From Muricauda sp. SCSIO 64092 (GTDB taxonomy: Bacteria; Bacteroidota; Bacteroidia; Flavobacteriales; Flavobacteriaceae): a stretch of DNA of 64,000 nt. The DNA lies in the NCBI RefSeq assembly GCF_023016285.1, contig NZ_CP095413.1, positions 5,160,501 through 5,224,500 of the forward strand, read 5' to 3'. This document shows positions 9,435 to 19,022 of the stretch, in pieces. The position numbers and the translations under genes were made by a program. Below the pieces are notes generated by a model, which worked only from the letters and a program-made list of their open reading frames with translations, ran no database searches and was not told where the DNA came from. Positions within the stretch are counted from its first letter, which is position 1; every line of letters starts with the position of its first letter.

Positions 9435-10574
9435 ATGAAACATAAATTTGTAAAATTCTTAAGGCGAATGTTACTGGGAATCGGAATAGGTATTGGACTT
9501 GTGGTAACTACAATACTACTGTTTGTTGGTTTAAGCCCCCAATTTGGAGGAAAGGCTACTGAAGCGCAAAAGGCTACATACGAACTATCGGATAACTACA
9601 GGGACGGGAGGTTTGTAAATAGTAATGCCGTGCAACTGGATATGAGCTTTGGGGATATGTTAAAAAGCATAGTCGGCTTTTTAAGATCGCAACCCAATAC
9701 CACCCCCAGGGAAAACCTTCCCGTACGGAAAATGGACTCCATGGCCATCGCTAGTTATCAGGGGGAAGCACGATTGTTTTGGTTTGGGCACTCGGCTTTT
9801 CTGCTACAGATGAACAACAGGAATATCCTTATCGACCCCATGTTCGGAGAAGTTCCGGCCCCACATCCCTTGCTTGGGGGGAAGCGGTTTAGTAAAGAAC
9901 TGCCCATTGAGGTCGATAAAATTCCTGAAATAGATGCCGTACTCCTCTCCCATGATCACTACGATCATTTGGATTACGGTACCATCCAAAAACTAAAGCA
10001 TAAGGTCAACATGTTCTATACCCCCCTGGGGGTGGGCGTCCATTTACAAAAATGGGGGATAGCCAAAAAACAGATTGTCGAATTGGATTGGTGGGAGGAA
10101 AACCGTTTAGGGGAATTGCGATTGGTATGTACGCCAGCACAACATTTTTCAGGTCGAGGAATTTCGGACAGGACAAAAACTTTATGGAGTTCATGGGTAA
10201 TCCAGTCGGATAATGAAAATATCTTCTTTAGTGGGGATAGTGGTTATGCCGATCATTTTAAGGAAATCGGCACCAAATATGGACCATTTGATTTTGCCAT
10301 GATAGAGTGTGGACAGTACAATGAAATGTGGCCCGATATCCATATGTTTCCCGAGGAAACAGCACAAGCGGGACTCGATGTGGGAGCCAAAAAAATAATG
10401 CCCATCCATTGGGGAGCGTTCAAACTGGCCATGCATACGTGGACAGATCCCATAGAACGGGTCACCAAAAAGGCAAAGGAACTCAATGTGGCCCTAGTGG
10501 CGCCCACTATAGGAGAGCCCATCGTTGTAAAAGAAAGGGGTGCCATCAAAGAGCAATGGTGGAATACCTTTTAG
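9435..10574 (+). CDS. MBL-fold metal-dependent hydrolase, NAPE-PLD/UlaG-like
   Basis: A 379-residue metallo-beta-lactamase-fold hydrolase anchored by one N-terminal membrane segment (MLLGIGIGIGLVVTTILLFV, residues about 12-31). The metal site HxHxDH is clear as SHDHYDHLDYG near residues 173-183. Further ligands are expected at HFSGRG near 236, at FSGDSGY near 266-272, and at the C-terminal PIHWGAF near 318-324. The order of motifs fits the branch containing N-acyl-phosphatidylethanolamine phospholipase D and UlaG-like lactonases; Bacteroidota members are mostly unstudied. It stands alone between two gaps of about 260-300 bp. The active site probably faces the periplasm if the N-terminus is an uncleaved anchor. 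Confidence 0.85.
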   Translation: MKHKFVKFLRRMLLGIGIGIGLVVTTILLFVGLSPQFGGKATEAQKATYELSDNYRDGRFVNSNAVQLDMSFGDMLKSIVGFLRSQPNTTPRENLPVRKMDSMAIASYQGEARLFWFGHSAFLLQMNNRNILIDPMFGEVPAPHPLLGGKRFSKELPIEVDKIPEIDAVLLSHDHYDHLDYGTIQKLKHKVNMFYTPLGVGVHLQKWGIAKKQIVELDWWEENRLGELRLVCTPAQHFSGRGISDRTKTLWSSWVIQSDNENIFFSGDSGYADHFKEIGTKYGPFDFAMIECGQYNEMWPDIHMFPEETAQAGLDVGAKKIMPIHWGAFKLAMHTWTDPIERVTKKAKELNVALVAPTIGEPIVVKERGAIKEQWWNTF

Positions 10575-10866
10575 ACCCTATCTCCAGTTTTTAGATAAGC
10601 AATCCTGGGCATCGCACCGACTTTGGCAGGAACATCTTAACCGTTGATTGCAAGCGTCTAGGACCTATTCATTCTGCATAAAACATGTCCATGGATAGAC
10701 ACCCCATTCCAAGATAAAATCAACGGGTGCCCTGAAATTTAAGGGGTGTGGAGAATATACAACAATTCATGGGCGATTTATATGGGAAAATGTCATGTTT
10801 TTAAAACAATGAAACGGGTATTTTTAGTAAATTTTAGTGCATTATAACTCCTTAACTCTCCAACAG

Positions 10867-12969
10867 ATGAAAATATATGACGAAAAACACATTAAAAATG
10901 TAGTGTTTGTGGGTGCCCACGGCTGTGGCATGACCACATTATCTGAGACTATGCTTTTTGAAGCAGGACTTCTGAACAGAAGGGGAACCGTGGAAAACAA
11001 AAATACGGTCTCCGATTATCATACCATTGAACATGAAAGGGGCACCACCGTATTTGCAACACCACTACATACCGAGTGGCGCAACTATAAGATAAACATC
11101 ATAGATACCCCCGGACTTGATGATTTTGTAGGGGAAATTATGTCTTCAATTCGGGTGGCTGATACCGTGGTTACCATTATCAATGCAAGGAACGGCGTTG
11201 AGATTGGTACCGAAATCATATGGAACTATGTGGACACCTACCAAAAACCCACACTTTTTGTCATCAATCAGATAGACCATCCGAAGGCCAATTTTGAGGA
11301 CAGTTTCAATGATATCAAAGCTTTGGTGGGCAATAGTGCGGTTAAGGTACAGTACCCGTTACAGTTGGATGGCGCCCAGTGCATCATTGATGTCCTTAAA
11401 ATGAAAATGTACAAATTCCCTCCTCAGGGAGGCAAGCCTGAAAAACACCCTATTCCGGATGACCAAAAGGAATTGGCGGACCAATTGCACAACGAATTGG
11501 TTGAAAAAGCTGCAGAAAACGATGAGGATTTGATGGAACTTTTCTTTGAGAAGGGGACGTTAAATGAGGATGAAATGCGGCAGGGTATCAAAGCGGGGAT
11601 GCTTAACCACGAGGTGTTTCCAGTGTTCTGTGTATCGGCCCTACAGGATATGGGCAGTGGCCGACTAATGGGCTTTATTGATAATGTGACGCCCGCTGCG
11701 GCAGATTTAAAACCGGAACAAAGTGTGGAGGGATTGAGTATTCCCCCCAAGGCAGACGCCCCAACCACCTTGTTCGTGTTCAAAACCGTTAATTTGCCCA
11801 ATGTGGGCCAATTGACCTTCTTCAAAGTAAAATCAGGTACGGTTACGGTCAATGATAAGCTGATCAATTCCAGAACGGAGGAAACCGAAGTGTTGAACCA
11901 GTTGTTCATTATGGATGGTAAAAAGCGTGAACCGGTATCCAAACTGGTCGTAGGTGATATTGGGGCCACCCTAAAGCTAAAAGGTACGGAGACCAATGAC
12001 ACCTTGCATCAAGAAGGGCACAAAATGACCATTAAACCGATCAAGTATCCGCAGTCAAGATTGACCAAGGCGGTTTCGGCAGTATCACAGCATGAGGAAG
12101 AAAAACTAACCGAGGCCTTGCGGAAAATCCAAAGCCAGGATCCGACGGTTGTAGTGAGCTATTCCAATGAATTAAAGCAACAACTGGTTGGTTGTCAAGG
12201 TGAATTGCATTTGGCCACGGTCAAATGGATCTTGGAAAACACCTACGGGGTACAACCAAAATTTGAACAGCCTAAAATTGCCTATCGCGAAACCATAAAA
12301 CGTTCCGCCAGGGCAAGTTATCGCCATAAAAAACAATCAGGAGGTGCAGGGCAGTTTGCCGAGGTGCATTTAAAGATAGAACCATGGCATGAGGGTATGC
12401 CCGAACCGGAAGGATTCAATATCCGTGGAAAGGAAGAAGTGGATTTGCCCTGGGGAGGCAAACTGGTCTTTTACAATTGTATTGTAGGAGGTGTGATCGA
12501 CCTGAGATATTTACCGTCCATCAAGAAAGGAATTTTGGAGGTTATGGAATCCGGCCCATTGACTGGCTCCTATGTTCGGGATGTTCGTGTGTTGGTATAT
12601 GATGGAAAGATGCATTCCGTGGATTCAAACGATATTGCCTTTAAGATTGCCGGGGCACATGCCTTTAAAGAAGCGTTTTTAAACGCAAAACCCCAATTAA
12701 TGGAACCCTTACGGGAACTTACGGTTAGGGTGCCCGAAGAAATGCTGGGCAATGTGATGACCGATCTACAGTCGCGCAGATCGGTGATTTTAGGTTTTGA
12801 TACCGTGGAACAGTATCAGATTTTGAAGTGTACCACTCCGGAAGCGGAACTTGGGGGCTATTCCACCAACTTACGTTCCCTAACGCAAGGTAAGGCAACC
12901 TTCACTTCTGAATTTGCATCCTTTGAATCCGTTCCTGAAAACGTACAAAAAGAGCTGATCAAAGCGTAA
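10867..12969 (+). CDS. EF-G-like translational GTPase paralog with altered G1 and G4 motifs
   Basis: A 700-residue protein with full EF-G architecture: GTPase domain, domain II (about 290-390), and domains III-V to the end, ending in the usual domain V region (LGFDTVEQYQILKC). I choose ATG 10867, which opens directly with a beta-strand and the P-loop, over GTG 10837. The P-loop reads GAHGCGMTT (residues 16-24), with Met22 where GxxxxGKT has its invariant Lys. The G4 motif reads NQID (134-137) instead of NKxD, while G3 DTPG (80-83) is kept. Nucleotide binding or hydrolysis may therefore be altered. Such secondary EF-G proteins in Bacteroidota are thought to act in ribosome-related stress or recycling roles; this one may differ. 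A strong terminator follows. Confidence 0.88.
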   Translation: MKIYDEKHIKNVVFVGAHGCGMTTLSETMLFEAGLLNRRGTVENKNTVSDYHTIEHERGTTVFATPLHTEWRNYKINIIDTPGLDDFVGEIMSSIRVADTVVTIINARNGVEIGTEIIWNYVDTYQKPTLFVINQIDHPKANFEDSFNDIKALVGNSAVKVQYPLQLDGAQCIIDVLKMKMYKFPPQGGKPEKHPIPDDQKELADQLHNELVEKAAENDEDLMELFFEKGTLNEDEMRQGIKAGMLNHEVFPVFCVSALQDMGSGRLMGFIDNVTPAAADLKPEQSVEGLSIPPKADAPTTLFVFKTVNLPNVGQLTFFKVKSGTVTVNDKLINSRTEETEVLNQLFIMDGKKREPVSKLVVGDIGATLKLKGTETNDTLHQEGHKMTIKPIKYPQSRLTKAVSAVSQHEEEKLTEALRKIQSQDPTVVVSYSNELKQQLVGCQGELHLATVKWILENTYGVQPKFEQPKIAYRETIKRSARASYRHKKQSGGAGQFAEVHLKIEPWHEGMPEPEGFNIRGKEEVDLPWGGKLVFYNCIVGGVIDLRYLPSIKKGILEVMESGPLTGSYVRDVRVLVYDGKMHSVDSNDIAFKIAGAHAFKEAFLNAKPQLMEPLRELTVRVPEEMLGNVMTDLQSRRSVILGFDTVEQYQILKCTTPEAELGGYSTNLRSLTQGKATFTSEFASFESVPENVQKELIKA

Positions 12970-12977
12970 ACTATATT

Positions 12978-13021
12978 ACGGCAGTAACCATAAGAATTAC
13001 ATGGTTGCTGCCGTATTTTTT
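12978..13021 (+). terminator. Rho-independent terminator of the EF-G-like gene
   Basis: A 14-bp stem, ACGGCAGTAACCAT (12978-12991) with ATGGTTGCTGCCGT (13001-13014), has one G-U pair and a 9-nt loop. A T-run (13016-13021) follows. It begins 9 bp after the stop codon. Confidence 0.85.
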
Positions 13022-13424
13022 GGGTATCGGAGCAGACGACAATTGCACCAATTTAGGGAGCTACCATGAACTTGGCGTTCTTTCAGCAAGGATTGGGACG
13101 ACCTTACACTTGGTATGCCATTAAACTTCATTTGCAATCTGCTATGGTAAGTAATCTGCTACCAATTGTAATGAATAGCGATTGTCCGATTTAACACCTT
13201 GAACGTCCTAAGGGAATCATCATTTGTTTGGTACGGGAACGGTCTATTCCATTTTTCTGGTGGCCAACCAAAAACGGCTGTTGAATGGCATAATTGTTGG
13301 TAACTAAGTAAAGGATACCAGGGGTGGACGAAGCTTTGTACACTGCTCTGAAATCCAGATTTCATAAATGACCAATGTGAGTTCAAACCAAATTTTTACT
13401 ATTAATTAATCAAAAAAGTGCGTA
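13022..13424. other. Intergenic region, no gene seen
   Basis: About 400 bp between the terminator and the prohibitin-like gene. A minus-strand frame at 13159-13386 has low-complexity, Trp/His/Ser-rich content and no family pattern, so I do not call it. The promoter of the next gene must lie here, but no clear TAnnTTTG box was found. Confidence 0.35.
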
Positions 13425-14204
13425 ATGAGAGATGTATTTATGTTAAGCATTGCAGCTATGCTATTGTTTTCAAGCTGTGCAGTTATTCGACCGGGTGAAG
13501 CTGGGGTAAAGCAGACCTTGGGGAAGTTTGACGATCAGGTGGCCACCGAGGGCACCGTTTTTTTTAATCCCTTTACAAGTAAGGTGATTAAGGAATCAAC
13601 ACAAACGAATAACATTAAACTTATTTTGACCCTCCCCAGTAAGGAAGGGCTTAGTGTAGAATCGGAAATTTCAATTTTATACCGATTGCAACGAGAGAAG
13701 ATTCCCAGTGTCCTACAAAATCTAGGGCGCGATTACGAATCCATAATTACCAGTGTGTTCCGTTCCGCCTCTTCCGATGTCTGTGCAAAATTCTATGCCA
13801 AGGACATGCACTCAGGGATGCGTTCCAATATCGAGGAAGAAATCAAAGTAAAAATGAATGAAAATCTGAAAAAGCAAGCTGATGGGATTGAATTGATTGC
13901 CGTTTTGATGAAAAGCATCCAATTGCCCCCAGGGTTGGCAAATTCCATTGAGCGAAAACTGCAGGCAGAACAGGACGCCATGCGTATGGAATTTGTAATC
14001 CAACAGGCCAAGCTTGAGGCGAACCGTAAAATTATTGATGCTGAAGGGGAACGCGATGCACAGAAAATCCTTTCCGAGGGTTTGACCGAAGAAATCATCA
14101 AGATCAGGAGCATTGAAGCATTCAATAGGCTTTCGACCTCACCAAACACCAAAATCATCCTTACGGATGGCAAGACCCCCATGCTCATCGATGCCAACGA
14201 ATAA
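13425..14204 (+). CDS. Prohibitin/SPFH-family lipoprotein
   Basis: A 259-residue SPFH (band 7) protein. The N-terminus is a lipoprotein signal with lipobox FSSC (Cys near residue 18), not the more usual transmembrane anchor. The SPFH core follows (IRPGEAGVKQTLGKF to about residue 170), then a charged coiled-coil stretch (ERKLQAEQDAMRMEFVIQQ, about 175-215) with AEGERDAQKI, the typical prohibitin signature. It ends in a short tail, ILTDGKTPMLID. Family members form large ring- or cage-like assemblies that organise membranes and proteases; here the assembly would sit on the periplasmic side of a membrane. Monocistronic, with its own terminator. Confidence 0.85.
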   Translation: MRDVFMLSIAAMLLFSSCAVIRPGEAGVKQTLGKFDDQVATEGTVFFNPFTSKVIKESTQTNNIKLILTLPSKEGLSVESEISILYRLQREKIPSVLQNLGRDYESIITSVFRSASSDVCAKFYAKDMHSGMRSNIEEEIKVKMNENLKKQADGIELIAVLMKSIQLPPGLANSIERKLQAEQDAMRMEFVIQQAKLEANRKIIDAEGERDAQKILSEGLTEEIIKIRSIEAFNRLSTSPNTKIILTDGKTPMLIDANE

Positions 14205-14230
14205 GGCAAGGGAAGGCATAATGATAGGAA

Positions 14231-14258
14231 AGGCATGAAATCAATTTCATGCCTTTTT
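14231..14258 (+). terminator. Rho-independent terminator of the prohibitin-like gene
   Basis: Stem AGGCATGAAA (14231-14240) pairs with TTTCATGCCT (14245-14254) around a 4-nt loop, followed by a T-run to 14258. It lies 26 bp after the stop codon of the prohibitin-like gene. Confidence 0.8.
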
Positions 14259-14364
14259 AGTTGATGGCCATTCCATCCAATAACTTTTTCTGACGGAATT
14301 ATCATTTAAACAAGATGTACGGGTGTCTTGGTGTTATTTAGCCGAGGATTTCAAATACGTTGTT

Positions 14365-15480
14365 ATGTTTAAAAAATATCGAATCCTTAAATGGATATCC
14401 CTCGTTTTAGGTAGTCTCATTGTCGTCATTGTTTCTTTTGGATTTTGGTTCAGAAGTTTAATTCCCCCTGGGGACATCACTATTGAATCCACTACAATTG
14501 AAGACTTACCGTATTTATCGGACAACGTTATCCCAATGAGGGGTAAAATACTGGCCGTGGTAACAAGTACGGATGTCATGGGCAATAGTGGAAAAGGTAC
14601 AGGTTATGAATTATCGGAACTGGCGCGCGCCTATTATACCTTTACGGCAAATGGTTTTGAAGTGGATATTGCGAGTCCAAAAGGAGGGAAGCCACCCGTA
14701 GTAATTGATGATGAAGATATGGGAGCCTATGATTTTGCATTTTTAAATGATTCCATCGCACAGTACAAAACAAGCAATACGCTCAAAATAGAAGATTGTA
14801 TTGGCGAACCGTATAAGGCCATTTTTTTCGTTGGAGGAAAAGGGGCGATGTTCGACTTTCCAAATAACGAGGCAATTCAACATATTGTAAAGGATTATTA
14901 TGAAAGCAATAAAGTCATTGGTGCCGTTTGCCATGGTCCTGCCGCTTTGGTCAATGTAACGTTATCCAATGGACGTCCACTTCTGGAAAATAAGGAAGTG
15001 ACTGGATTTACAAATCGGGAGGAACTACTTTTAATATCCGATGCCCGGAAAATATTTCCCTTTTTATTACAGGACAAGATGATGGAGAAGGGTGCCCATT
15101 TTAAGGAAGGTGCCATGTACTTGGAAAAAATTGGCCATGATGGTAATTTACTTACGGGACAAAACCCATGGTCGACCTGGAGTGTTGCTGAACAAATGAT
15201 CATACAATTGGGCCATGAACCAAAACATAGGGAGATTACCGATGTAGAAAATGCGGTAAAGGTGTTATTGGCCTACAAAACCCATGGGAAACAGGAAGCA
15301 AAAAAAATGATCGGGGCCATGCTACTGAACGGGAACAAGCCCGTAAATAGGGTTTTAATTGCGAAACATGGTATAATTTCAGCGATGCAGGGTAAACTAG
15401 GTGATTTTTCAAATATGATGTCCCTAGTAGCTTTTGCGAAGAAATGTGAATCCAAAAGAAAGGACATAGCACTAAATTAG
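14365..15480 (+). CDS. Membrane-anchored DJ-1/PfpI (type 1 glutamine amidotransferase-like) protein
   Basis: A 371-residue protein with one N-terminal membrane helix (WISLVLGSLIVVIVSFGFWF, about 9-28) and a DJ-1/PfpI domain. The nucleophile elbow is GAVCHGPAAL, with Cys near residue 188, preceded by FFVGGKGAMFDFP with the expected Gly-rich turn. After the domain comes an unusual C-terminal extension of about 90 residues (from EITDVENAVKVLLAY). Relatives are glyoxalase III, chaperone or protease-like enzymes that act on aldehydes or damaged proteins. I start at ATG 14365 rather than GTG 14323 because the positively charged FKKYRILK then directly precedes the helix. An AraC-type regulator gene follows by 15 bp and may control or accompany it. 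Confidence 0.8.
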   Translation: MFKKYRILKWISLVLGSLIVVIVSFGFWFRSLIPPGDITIESTTIEDLPYLSDNVIPMRGKILAVVTSTDVMGNSGKGTGYELSELARAYYTFTANGFEVDIASPKGGKPPVVIDDEDMGAYDFAFLNDSIAQYKTSNTLKIEDCIGEPYKAIFFVGGKGAMFDFPNNEAIQHIVKDYYESNKVIGAVCHGPAALVNVTLSNGRPLLENKEVTGFTNREELLLISDARKIFPFLLQDKMMEKGAHFKEGAMYLEKIGHDGNLLTGQNPWSTWSVAEQMIIQLGHEPKHREITDVENAVKVLLAYKTHGKQEAKKMIGAMLLNGNKPVNRVLIAKHGIISAMQGKLGDFSNMMSLVAFAKKCESKRKDIALN

Positions 15481-15495
15481 CAGAAAAATAGTGGG

Positions 15496-16551
15496 TTGGG
15501 TTTTTTGGATATATTTCTCATCATTTTAGCCAGTGCAGGACTTTTACATGGGGTAACATTTGCCGCCTACCTGTTTTTTTTCAAAAAGAAAAGAATGGTA
15601 GCCAACTATCTATTGGCCCTTATCCTTGTTTTCATGGCCTTTCGGATAGGTAAATCCGTCCTATTGTATTTTGGTAATGATCTGGAACCTGTCTTCATTT
15701 TTGTAGGATTGACTTTTCTATTGTTGATAGGTCCCTTATTGCGGTGGTACGTTGCTGGAATGACCACTCCAAATTATAAACTGCCACGTTACTATTTTGT
15801 GGCACTGATCCCATTTACAGCATTGTTTTTTTCCAGCTTTTTTGTCACCAGAAATTGGTTTGAGAGCAATACCCAAGAGGTTCTTATTGTATTTGCCAGC
15901 CTTCTTGTTTTTATCTATTTGCATTTTGCCTTTTACATTTTTAGTGCCCATAGGGTATTGCAAAAAATTAAAAAAAGCTACCCTAAAGCACTGCGTACAA
16001 AATCCCAGAATGCAATTATTGCCTGGTTGAATCTAGTTGTGGTCGGTTTTGTCCTGATATGGGTATCTTATTTTTTAAATATCATAGAAGATACCGTTCC
16101 CTATATTATAGGACCAATCATCTATTCCGTAGTAGTCTATTTTTTAAGCTTTAAGGCTTTTCAACTTAAAGCAACCGATATGGATGGAAGTGTTTTTAAA
16201 AAGAATGATGATACACAGTTATTTGCCCAGATCGTCAAATTGATTTTAGACGAAAAACGACATCTGGAACCCAACGTGTCCCTGGCAAGTATAAGTAAGT
16301 CCGTTCACAAAACCACCCAGAAAACCTCCGAGGTCATTAACCAATACGCAAAACAAAACTTCAATGATTTTATAAATTATTACAGAATTCAGGAGGCAAA
16401 AGAAAGGCTTAAGGGGGAGGATGGCAAAGACCTTACTATATCTGCCATTGCTTTTGATTCAGGGTTTAGCAGTTTGTCGTCCTTCAATAGCGCCTTTAAA
16501 AAGTTTGAAGGTATGACCCCTTCTGGTTACAGGAAAGCTAATACGGTATGA
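15496..16551 (+). CDS. AraC-family regulator with N-terminal membrane domain
   Basis: A 351-residue protein: six or seven hydrophobic segments fill residues 1 to about 225, then a C-terminal AraC-type DNA-binding domain (about 245-350) ends with FDSGFSSLSSFNSAFKKFEG and MTPSGYRK. Such membrane-embedded AraC regulators are common in Flavobacteriia and probably sense a signal at the membrane; the signal is unknown. The only start in this frame at a suitable place is TTG 15496, 15 bp after the DJ-1/PfpI gene, so translation may be coupled. The start assignment is weaker than the family assignment. Confidence 0.82.
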   Translation: MGFLDIFLIILASAGLLHGVTFAAYLFFFKKKRMVANYLLALILVFMAFRIGKSVLLYFGNDLEPVFIFVGLTFLLLIGPLLRWYVAGMTTPNYKLPRYYFVALIPFTALFFSSFFVTRNWFESNTQEVLIVFASLLVFIYLHFAFYIFSAHRVLQKIKKSYPKALRTKSQNAIIAWLNLVVVGFVLIWVSYFLNIIEDTVPYIIGPIIYSVVVYFLSFKAFQLKATDMDGSVFKKNDDTQLFAQIVKLILDEKRHLEPNVSLASISKSVHKTTQKTSEVINQYAKQNFNDFINYYRIQEAKERLKGEDGKDLTISAIAFDSGFSSLSSFNSAFKKFEGMTPSGYRKANTV

Positions 16552-16751
16552 ATTCGTTTGGAACCAACCGCTTGGAGAAATGATCATAAGGTTTGTTGAA
16601 ATGTTGATCTTTTTTAACAATGATCCCTGGATTTTTGTGTTTAGTTGAGAAGGCCTGGATTAAAAAAAGTACAGAACAAAGCGCTAAAATCAATGTCTTT
16701 GAGTACTTTCCTTCCTGCAAAATGACCTAGACAGCCATATAAAAATATCAC

Positions 16752-17600
16752 ATGAGATTTGAACCGGACCATTTAATTGGAGTAAGAACAAGGGATGACC
16801 TAGTTCACACAGCAAAAGAAAACAATATTCCAATTGCCAAAACACTGGACAAATTAAAGTATGAAGTTGAACTAAGAAAATTACAGTCCGAATTTGTAAA
16901 TCTTCAGAAATGGATTGCCGAAAAGAAAATGAGGGTCGCCATTGTTTTCGAAGGAAGGGATGCTGCGGGAAAAGGTGGGTCGATCAAACGATTTAAAGAA
17001 CATTTGAATCCAAGAACATCTAGGGTGGTGGCCTTGACCAAACCCACTGAAGTCGAAAAAGGACAATGGTATTTTAGGCGATACATCAAAGTGCTACCAA
17101 ATCCAGGGGAAATTGTTTTTTTTGATAGAAGTTGGTACAATCGTGCGGTTGTTGAACCAGTTATGGGCTTTTGTACAAAAAAGCAATATGATCAGTTCAT
17201 GGTTCAAGTCTCGGAGTTTGAACATTTACTTTACGAGGATAATTTGAAAATCATCAAGTTTTGGTTTTCCATTTCTAAAGAAGAACAGAAGAAAAGGTTT
17301 GATGCCCGTTTAAGTAACCCTCTTAAACGTTGGAAATTTAGCCCTGTTGATATGAAGGGGCAAGAGTTATGGGATAGCTATACGCACTATAAAGAACAAA
17401 TGTTCAGTAAAACCCACACCAATTTTAGCCCTTGGATCATTGTAAAAACAAACAATAAAAAACAAGCTCGATTGGAAAGTATGCGGTATGTATTATCGCA
17501 ATTTGATTATGATGAAAAGGGGGACTCAAACATTTCCCTTTTACCGGATCCAAATGTAATTATGAAATATCATAGAAGTGCTGTTCAAATAGATATTTAA
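16752..17600 (+). CDS. ppk2: Polyphosphate kinase 2 (PPK2), first of a tandem pair
   Basis: A 282-residue single-domain PPK2 that transfers phosphate between inorganic polyphosphate and nucleotides. Walker A is FEGRDAAGKGGSIKRF near residues 65-80, and the Walker B/lid region FFDRSWYNRAVVEPVMGFC lies near 123-141, both diagnostic. The C-terminal segment PLKRWKFSPVD near 192 is also a family feature. No signal peptide, so cytoplasmic. The downstream gene, 3 bp away, is a second PPK2, which suggests co-translation. Class I type enzymes usually prefer polyphosphate-driven ADP to ATP synthesis; the direction and nucleotide cannot be read from sequence alone. Confidence 0.95.
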   Translation: MRFEPDHLIGVRTRDDLVHTAKENNIPIAKTLDKLKYEVELRKLQSEFVNLQKWIAEKKMRVAIVFEGRDAAGKGGSIKRFKEHLNPRTSRVVALTKPTEVEKGQWYFRRYIKVLPNPGEIVFFDRSWYNRAVVEPVMGFCTKKQYDQFMVQVSEFEHLLYEDNLKIIKFWFSISKEEQKKRFDARLSNPLKRWKFSPVDMKGQELWDSYTHYKEQMFSKTHTNFSPWIIVKTNNKKQARLESMRYVLSQFDYDEKGDSNISLLPDPNVIMKYHRSAVQIDI

Positions 17601-17603
17601 GAC

Positions 17604-18377
17604 ATGAAGAATAGAGCATATACGGAAGAAGAAATAGAACTGCTTAATTCAAAGATAGGTTTGCATACGCTTTTTAAGAATAAAAAAGTCAAAATGGACA
17701 AAGTCCTTGAAGAAGTTAAATATCTGACCGAGGTAAGAAAGCAGCAGGAAAAACTGATAAAACTTCAAAATTGGGTCATACAAAACGATAAGAAAGTAGT
17801 AATTCTTTTCGAGGGGAGGGACGCCGCAGGTAAAGGTGGGGCAATAAGACGAATCACGGAATATATTAACCCAAGGCACTTTAGAACGGTGGCTTTGAAC
17901 ATTCCTTCGGAGGATGAAAAAAGGCAATGGTTTTTCCAACGGTATATCAATCAATTGCCCAAACCTGGAGAAATGGTATTTTTTGATAGAAGTTGGTACA
18001 ACAGGGCAGTGGTGGAACCAGTTAACGGTTTTTGTACCGAAAAGGAATATAGGGTTTTCATGTCCCAGGTCAATGATTTTGAAAAGATGCTTGTACAGTC
18101 AGATACGTATCTGATCAAATTGTATTTTTCAATCACTAAAAAAGAGCAAGCCCATAGATTCATGGAAATAAAGAATAATCCCCTGAAACGTTGGAAGATA
18201 ACCCCAGTTGATGAAAAAGCGCAGGCTTTGTGGGACGATTATACCTTTTATAAAACCAAAATGTTTGAAGCTACAAACACAGAAACCGCACCTTGGTTAA
18301 TTATTGATGCAAACAAAAAATCAAATGCCAGATTGAAAGCAATTTCACATATTCTTACGGTCATACCGTATGAGTAA
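17604..18377 (+). CDS. ppk2: Polyphosphate kinase 2 (PPK2), second of a tandem pair
   Basis: A 257-residue PPK2 paralog of the preceding gene. Walker A FEGRDAAGKGGAIRRI lies near residues 68-83, FFDRSWYNRAVVEPVNGFC near 125-143, and PLKRWKITPVDEKAQ near 193. The N-terminal region differs clearly from the first copy and the C-terminal tail is shorter. Divergence outside the motifs indicates an old duplication and possibly different nucleotide preference (for example AMP or GDP). It ends about 115 bp before a convergent minus-strand gene. Start ATG 17604 follows the upstream stop by 3 bp. Confidence 0.94.
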   Translation: MKNRAYTEEEIELLNSKIGLHTLFKNKKVKMDKVLEEVKYLTEVRKQQEKLIKLQNWVIQNDKKVVILFEGRDAAGKGGAIRRITEYINPRHFRTVALNIPSEDEKRQWFFQRYINQLPKPGEMVFFDRSWYNRAVVEPVNGFCTEKEYRVFMSQVNDFEKMLVQSDTYLIKLYFSITKKEQAHRFMEIKNNPLKRWKITPVDEKAQALWDDYTFYKTKMFEATNTETAPWLIIDANKKSNARLKAISHILTVIPYE

Positions 18378-18491
18378 TGGCTCAAATGGCACAATGTTTT
18401 TTGTTTAACAGTAAAATATGTGAGGTCTACAGGCCTATTTTATCTGCATCTTGCCTTAGGCTGGTATCGATATGCAGTATTTTCATCGTCC

Positions 18492-18956
18492 TTAATTTTT
18501 AATGTTTCGTAAGCTGGGTTGGCCCAACCCTTGAATGGTCCGGTCCGCGGATAACCGGCCCCCGCCAAGTACCATCAGGGCAGTACAGATACTTAGGACC
18601 AATAAATGGTACTCATAGCCTTCCATGCCCGCGTCATACTGTCCGTTCCAGTTCATTTGGAATCCAATGGCACCGTGTACGGTGACGATCATTCCAACGA
18701 AAAGGCCGAACATGGCCATGGCATTGATTCGGGTTGCAAACCCAAGGATGAGCATCACCGATCCCGTAGTCTCAATAAAGGCAGTGGCATAGGCCACAAT
18801 TGCCGGAAGTCCCATATATTCAGTAATAAAGCCTTCAAACCCGGCAAAACCGCTTCCCAGTTTTGTGGTCCCATGGATAAGGATGATGATTCCCAGGGCC
18901 ACTCGTAAAATAAGTGAGGCCCAATTATTGTCTGTGTTGAATACGAGGTTTTTCAT
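18492..18956 (-). CDS. DoxX family membrane protein
   Basis: A 154-residue protein with four hydrophobic helices and the DoxX pattern: LRVALGIIILIHGTTKLGSG near residues 17-36 and MGLPAIVAYATAFIETTGSV near 48-67. Family members are quinone- or thiosulfate-related membrane proteins of mostly unclear role, often induced under oxidative or sulfur stress. It lies downstream of a predicted outer-membrane protein gene and an AraC regulator gene on the same strand, with gaps of about 65-80 bp, so it may belong to their regulon. Confidence 0.85.
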   Translation of the reverse strand: MKNLVFNTDNNWASLILRVALGIIILIHGTTKLGSGFAGFEGFITEYMGLPAIVAYATAFIETTGSVMLILGFATRINAMAMFGLFVGMIVTVHGAIGFQMNWNGQYDAGMEGYEYHLLVLSICTALMVLGGGRLSADRTIQGLGQPSLRNIKN

Positions 18957-19022
18957 ATTGGAATTTTTATAGTTTTTACTTTTTTAATGGTACACCGGAT
19001 TCCCCTGTTTTAGTGTTATGGG

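Noticed and set aside
13159..13386. 75-codon minus-strand frame as a gene
   Set aside because: Ser/Trp/His-rich without hydrophobic core; no supporting context.
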